Made by a program: the position numbers and the translations under genes
The notes under the pieces: generated by a model
What the model saw: the letters and a program-made list of their open reading frames with translations, nothing else
Databases searched by the model: none
What the model was told of the DNA's origin: nothing
NCBI GenBank assembly: GCA_942493045.1
Contig: OW818665.1
Span: forward strand, 1,612,001-1,676,000
Length of the DNA stretch: 64,000 nt
From: Teretinema sp942493045
Lineage (GTDB): Bacteria > Spirochaetota > Spirochaetia > Treponematales > Treponemataceae
Direction: 5' to 3'
Part shown: piece after piece, positions 60,019 to 64,000 of the stretch
Layout of the letters: every line of letters begins with the position of its first letter
Position numbering within the stretch: position 1 is the first letter of the stretch

Positions 60019-60416
60019 AAACCAGCTTAAAATTCGCCTGTATGGCTATCCTGTTACTCTGCCTGAGCCAGGCGGCCTTCGCCTGGGGCAGGGCTGAGGA
60101 ATCGAAGAAAAAGACCGATACAACAGTGTTCCAGAGCGGAACCAGCGCGGACTGGAATACTGCGGCCACTGGTCAGACAGTGCAGGTAATCGGCCGAATC
60201 CGGCTGGTCGGCAGCGCGCCGCTGACAACGCTGGTCATCAGCGATGCCGCCGGCAATGACTGGTACATCGCGGAAACCGACAGAGAAGCGGTGCGTCTTT
60301 TTGAACAGCGTGAAATCACCCTCACCGGACTGGTGGAAATAAAAGAAATGATCCTGGCGAACGGTACCAAGTTACCGTCCCGGCGCATTCTTTCGAAAAT
60401 CGTCGTCCAGCAATAA
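60015..60416 (+). CDS. Small exported OB-fold-like protein
   Basis: 133 residues, signal peptide (ACMAILLLCLSQAAFAWG). The mature part reads VQVIGRIRLVGSAPLTTLVISDAAGNDWYIAE and REITLTGLVEIKEMILANG, short strands as in OB-fold domains. Function unknown. It starts in the stop codon of the metallopeptidase lipoprotein, so it is made with it, and may be a partner or inhibitor. A strong terminator follows. Confidence 0.68.
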   Translation: MKTSLKFACMAILLLCLSQAAFAWGRAEESKKKTDTTVFQSGTSADWNTAATGQTVQVIGRIRLVGSAPLTTLVISDAAGNDWYIAETDREAVRLFEQREITLTGLVEIKEMILANGTKLPSRRILSKIVVQQ

Positions 60417-60437
60417 CTGAAAGAGCCGGACAAATAC

Positions 60438-60480
60438 AAAGGCGGCCACGATTACACTCGTGGCCGCCTTTTTTATTTTT
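60438..60480 (+). terminator. Intrinsic terminator
   Basis: 14-bp stem (AAAGGCGGCCACGA / TCGTGGCCGCCTTT) with 6-base loop and a T-rich tail. It ends the metallopeptidase unit, and as the stem is symmetric with A run on the left it could also stop the convergent gene. Confidence 0.92.
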
Positions 60481-61426
60481 TATTGCGGATCCGCTCGATA
60501 TCATCCCAGCGGAAATCCAGGTCCATAAACTCGATCAGCGGCTTGCGCGGCGGGCGGCGCAAACTGTTATGCGCAGCGATCGCGGCGTCCAGGTCCGTAA
60601 CCGCGGAACGCTGATAAGCCGGACGGCCGACCGCGAAAACCATTCCATCTTCTGAAAAGGTCAAATCCAGAATATCTTCCAAAAAAGGCGGGGATGAAGT
60701 TTCCGCGTCCGAGGGCTCCAGTTTCAGTTTTCCGTCAGTATAGCTATAGCGGCCGCGCTCATAATTGCGCAGGATGGTACTGCCGCCGGTAACGCAGGTG
60801 TACAGCGTTCCGGAAACCGTCATAAATTTGGGGACGCCGTGTTCCAGGCTAGAGCTGTCCTGAAAGCGGGCATTCAGTTCGCGCGGGCGGGCATCAGTCT
60901 TCCAGTAGCGGATGCGAAAATATTCGGATTCAGTAAAGTAGAAAGCATGAAATGATTCTGGAACCTCGCGCCGGTAAATCAGGATATCCGTTCCGGTACC
61001 ACCGGGCAGCCACAGGCCGCTCAGACCGGCAAGCGCCGCTTCCGCGGGTGCTGAGCTCTCATTCAGAAAACGCCGGTAGAATCGAAGATAGAAAAAATCA
61101 TCAATAATCGCGACGGGAATTTTCCCGCTCTCCCGTTCCCCGGGATAGCGTATTTCCAAGTTATAAATTGACGGGAAATCGCCGGTACTGGCTGTCCAGG
61201 ATGCGCTAAAAGCATTATCAAAGACAAATCCATAATAGGTTTTAAGAATGATACGGGCCGAGCCTTCCGGCGACAGCGCCACGAAGCGGGTCGGGTTTTC
61301 CCAGATGCCGGAGAGGCCCGCGGCGCCGGAAGAAACAGGTTCAGATACTTCCTGAGCAGTACTAAAAAACACAGCGCTGATGGCCATCGCGCATAAAAAA
61401 TACCGGAAGAGCCGATTCTGTCCCAT
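60473..61426 (-). CDS. Exported protein, unknown function
   Basis: 317 residues with signal peptide (FLCAMAISAVFFSTAQ). The mature chain has two similar-looking parts starting AAGLSGIWENPTRFVALSP and AALAGLSGLWLPGGTGTD, and contains aromatic strands (IILKTYYGFVFDNAF, FFYLRFYRRFL, HAFYFTESEYFRIRYW). This could be a tandem of a small beta-barrel domain. Not recognised as a known family. A second gene on the same strand lies ~55 bases upstream. Confidence 0.68.
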   Translation of the reverse strand: MGQNRLFRYFLCAMAISAVFFSTAQEVSEPVSSGAAGLSGIWENPTRFVALSPEGSARIILKTYYGFVFDNAFSASWTASTGDFPSIYNLEIRYPGERESGKIPVAIIDDFFYLRFYRRFLNESSAPAEAALAGLSGLWLPGGTGTDILIYRREVPESFHAFYFTESEYFRIRYWKTDARPRELNARFQDSSSLEHGVPKFMTVSGTLYTCVTGGSTILRNYERGRYSYTDGKLKLEPSDAETSSPPFLEDILDLTFSEDGMVFAVGRPAYQRSAVTDLDAAIAAHNSLRRPPRKPLIEFMDLDFRWDDIERIRNKK

Positions 61427-61481
61427 GAATCCTCCTGCTGCAGTAACTATATCCTACCCGCACAGCCTTCACAACACTTTC

Positions 61482-61901
61482 TTACCGTTGGAAGAAAGTA
61501 AGCAGCGCAAAGATACAGATCAGCAGGTCTACCGTGAGAATCCCGAGCCGGCTGCCCTTCACTCTGGCGGGAGTCCGCTCAGCGCCGTCACAGCGCCGCA
61601 AAATCAGATAAATCGCGTTGACAGCCACAAAGCACATTCCAAGGCCGGCCAACACCACCGCTCGCTCATCAAGCCGGTTTAAGTACAAAGCCAGACAGGC
61701 TGCAAAAAGGCTGAATGAGAATAAATAATACACCAGACTGACACGGCGGCGCAGAGCGTTCTCATTGATATAAAGTCGGTCTTCTCTTTTCAGGAGGGCA
61801 AGACCGGTTACAGTCAGATAGAGCGGAAGGCGGAATTGGATCACAATAGCCGCGCCAAGGGCAAGCAGACCGCAGAAAATATAAAGAACAAGAAGTATCA
61901 T
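61482..61901 (-). CDS. Small membrane protein, unknown function
   Basis: 139 residues with about four membrane helices (ILLVLYIFCGLLALGAAIVIQ, VYYLFSFSLFAACLALYL, VVLAGLGMCFVAVNAIYLIL, GILTVDLLICIFALLTFF). A basic loop lies between helices one and two. No signature. Start at ATG 61901; an ATG twelve codons upstream is possible but adds a polar, cysteine-containing start before the first helix. Confidence 0.65.
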   Translation of the reverse strand: MILLVLYIFCGLLALGAAIVIQFRLPLYLTVTGLALLKREDRLYINENALRRRVSLVYYLFSFSLFAACLALYLNRLDERAVVLAGLGMCFVAVNAIYLILRRCDGAERTPARVKGSRLGILTVDLLICIFALLTFFQR

Positions 61902-62004
61902 GCGGTCTTTAGTACTACAATGACACCGGCCTGTCAATCGGCGGTAGCCGGATAATGGCAGGCGGAGAGTTGACAGCAGGGGGCGGTTATACGATTATAA
62001 ACCC

Positions 62005-62757
62005 ATGGCGAACCGTTCCTGGAGTACTCAGGCATTAATTCTTTCTCTGAGCGCTTTCGGGGAGGGCCACCGCGAGGCCCAGTTGCTGACCGAGACCGAC
62101 GGTATCATCCGGGCCGCCCTGTTCGGCGGCTCACGCAGCAAACTGAAAGGCCTGGTTACCCCCTGGCAAACCGGCACCGTCTGGCTCTATTCCGACCCGG
62201 TGCGCTCTTCCCATAAAATCACCGACTTCAGCGTCACCGTCTCCCGTTCCGCCATCCGGGAAAACCTGGTGCGCTCCTGGGCGGCATCGCTATGCTCGGA
62301 GTTGGTCACCAAAAGTCACGGCACCGCCGACTGGAAGCTGGCCAACGCCTTTCTGGACGGTTTGGACATCTCCGGGGAAGATGACTGCCGCCGGGGAATG
62401 CTGCGCTTTTTATGGCGCTTTCTGGAAACCGCCGGTATTCAGCCGGAAATCGATTTATGCTGCCGCTGCCTCGCTTCCGGTGGCGCTATCCCCGGAAATG
62501 GGCTATTATATTACTCACCGCATGAAGAAGCCTGTCTGTGCGTTTCATGCGCCCGCAGCGAGGAAAGGCTGTTCCTTCTACCGGAAGGCGCCCGCGGTTA
62601 TCTTTCGGCGATCAACACCCTTTCGCCCGGAGCCGTACGTGCCCTGCCCCTCGCGGAAGAGGACTACGCCGCGCTGCGCTCTCTGCTTTTTTTTCTGGCT
62701 GAACGGATGGTCGGCGGAACGCTCAAGACCATCGAAACCGGCGCGGGCATACTGTAG
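62005..62757 (+). CDS. recO: DNA repair protein RecO
   Basis: 250 residues. N-terminal OB-fold (STQALILSLSAFGEGHREAQLLTE... form), helical middle, and a zinc site with two cysteine pairs (CCRCLASGG and CLCVSCARS). RecO loads RecA through RecR in the RecFOR pathway and anneals ssDNA. The N-terminal text IIRAALFGGSRSKLKGLVTPWQTG is typical. Followed 33 bases later by a phosphorylase gene. No Shine-Dalgarno of note. Confidence 0.9.
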   Translation: MANRSWSTQALILSLSAFGEGHREAQLLTETDGIIRAALFGGSRSKLKGLVTPWQTGTVWLYSDPVRSSHKITDFSVTVSRSAIRENLVRSWAASLCSELVTKSHGTADWKLANAFLDGLDISGEDDCRRGMLRFLWRFLETAGIQPEIDLCCRCLASGGAIPGNGLLYYSPHEEACLCVSCARSEERLFLLPEGARGYLSAINTLSPGAVRALPLAEEDYAALRSLLFFLAERMVGGTLKTIETGAGIL

Positions 62758-62790
62758 AGCGCCTCGAAAAAACAATTAAAGGAGCGTCCC

Positions 62791-64000
62791 ATGAGAGCTG
62801 TTGATATCATCATGAAAAAACGCGGCGGACCGGCGGCGCCGAAGGGCGAAGAGCTGAACCGGGAAGAAATCGAATTCCTGGTCGGCGGCTATGTGAAGGG
62901 CGAAATTCCGGATTATCAGATATCGGCCTGGCTGATGTCGGTTTTCTACAACGGCATGACCTTCGCCGAAACCGGCATTCTGACGGACGTGATGCTCAAA
63001 TCCGGCAAGACCATCGATCTCTCCGGAATCAGCGGGCCCTTCGTGGACAAGCATTCCACCGGCGGAGTCGGCGACAAGATATCCCTGCCCCTGGCTCCGA
63101 TCGCCGCCGCCTGCGGCGTCCGGGTGCCGATGATGAGCGGCAGGGCCCTCGGGCATACCGGGGGTACGCTGGATAAGCTGGAATCAATTACCGGCTACCG
63201 CACCACCCCTACCCCCGAGGAATTCCGCTCATTTATCGAGAGCACCGGTTTCGCCATGACCGGACAGACAACCGAAATTGTACCGGCCGACCGCCTGCTC
63301 TACGCCCTGCGGGACGTAACCGGCACGGTGGAATCCATTCCCCTGATCACCGCCAGCATCCTGTCCAAAAAGGTCGCTGAAGGCGCTGACTCCCTGGTCT
63401 TTGACGTCAAATGCGGCTCCGGCGCCTTTATGAAAACAGCGCAGGACGCCGAAGGCCTGGCCCGCAGTCTGGCCGGTACCGGCAAGGCCATGGGCAAAAA
63501 AGTAGTCGCCTTAATTACTAACATGGATGAACCGCTCGGCAGCGCTGTCGGTAATTTCCTAGAAATTGAAGAAACTATGGATATTCTGGACGGCAAGGGC
63601 CCCGCCGACACCACCGAGCTGACCCTTGCCTTCGGCGCCTGGATGACGGTGCTGGCCGGCAAGGCCGCTAACGTCGCCGAAGGACTGGTCCTCTGCAAGG
63701 AAGCGGTCAGTTCCGGCCGGGCAATGGAATTATTTTTAGAAAATGTCCAGCAGCAGGGCGGCGATGTGCAAAAACTGCTCGCCGATCGCGGAGTCAGACG
63801 CAGCCCCCATCACGCGCAACTGCTGGCCGCCGAAGACGGCTATATCACCCGTATCGACGCCTTTAAAACCGGACTGGCCGGGGTCTACCTCGGCGTAGGC
63901 CGCAACCGCACCGGGGAGGCTGTCTGCGCCGAAGCCGGCATGCTGATCCGCCGCCGGGCCGGAGACCGCGTCACCAAGGGTGAGCTGATCATGGATGTCT
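62791..64000 (+). CDS. deoA: Thymidine/pyrimidine-nucleoside phosphorylase (3' truncated by window)
   Basis: 403 codons visible, still open at the window end. Full family length is ~430-440. Cleaves thymidine (or uridine) with phosphate to deoxyribose 1-phosphate plus base, feeding the deoC step. Signature VDKHSTGGVGDKISLPLAP (pyrimidine phosphorylase), and SGRALGHTGGTLDKLE follows. RBS AAAGGAG 6 bases before the ATG. Which nucleoside is preferred cannot be told. Confidence 0.93.
   Translation, partial: MRAVDIIMKKRGGPAAPKGEELNREEIEFLVGGYVKGEIPDYQISAWLMSVFYNGMTFAETGILTDVMLKSGKTIDLSGISGPFVDKHSTGGVGDKISLPLAPIAAACGVRVPMMSGRALGHTGGTLDKLESITGYRTTPTPEEFRSFIESTGFAMTGQTTEIVPADRLLYALRDVTGTVESIPLITASILSKKVAEGADSLVFDVKCGSGAFMKTAQDAEGLARSLAGTGKAMGKKVVALITNMDEPLGSAVGNFLEIEETMDILDGKGPADTTELTLAFGAWMTVLAGKAANVAEGLVLCKEAVSSGRAMELFLENVQQQGGDVQKLLADRGVRRSPHHAQLLAAEDGYITRIDAFKTGLAGVYLGVGRNRTGEAVCAEAGMLIRRRAGDRVTKGELIMDV

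Overview
The window looks like a chromosomal segment of a spirochaete related to Treponema. Supporting signs are a tmRNA whose tag peptide reads AESNDSFALAA (from memory, close to known treponemal tags), a large chemotaxis gene set, lipoproteins with loose lipoboxes, and many housekeeping genes of spirochaetal type. Genus-level placement is inference. No plasmid, phage or CRISPR genes were seen.

Layout: 1-4.6 kb holds envelope genes (LytM/M23 fragment, PEGA-like secreted protein, class A penicillin-binding protein, small ParB-like protein). 4.6-11.5 kb holds tyrS, nadE, then a minus-strand run glyQS, ROK regulator, aldo/keto reductase. 11.6-14.7 kb is accessory: an RHH/VapC toxin-antitoxin pair and a secreted caspase-like protein with a translationally coupled exported partner. 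gltX follows.

16.4-31.6 kb is signal transduction: a response regulator and hybrid kinase, then a long colinear run cheA, receptor, cheW, cheR, ParA-like ATPase, unknown protein, cheB, cheD, cheY, cheX-like. This meets a converging pair, a CheY and a receptor-like protein that carries a CheZ-like DxTxQ motif. Together they could form one chemosensory system with its own adaptation (CheR/CheB/CheD), two kinds of phosphatase and a positioning ATPase.

31.6-51.2 kb is mixed metabolism and housekeeping: EF-G, radical SAM protein, Lon, dCMP deaminase, thrB-thrC, deoC, a REC-PAS-PAS kinase, a Ca2+/Na+ antiporter, a NagD-like phosphatase, an SGNH-like lipoprotein, malate dehydrogenase, a TetR regulator with a membrane protein, and a flavodoxin. 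51.2-52 kb holds the tmRNA gene (minus strand). Its 3' end and terminator are repeated next to it and frame two short, hairpin-rich elements. A third element of similar build lies near 45.05 kb. 52.1-64 kb carries rlpA, a DEAD-box helicase, an EamA transporter, a tandem 58-bp repeat array, an ABC-F ATPase, a metallopeptidase lipoprotein with a palindromic operator, recO and the start of a thymidine phosphorylase gene.

All calls come from reading the sequence. Family names rest on motif recognition, not on database searches.
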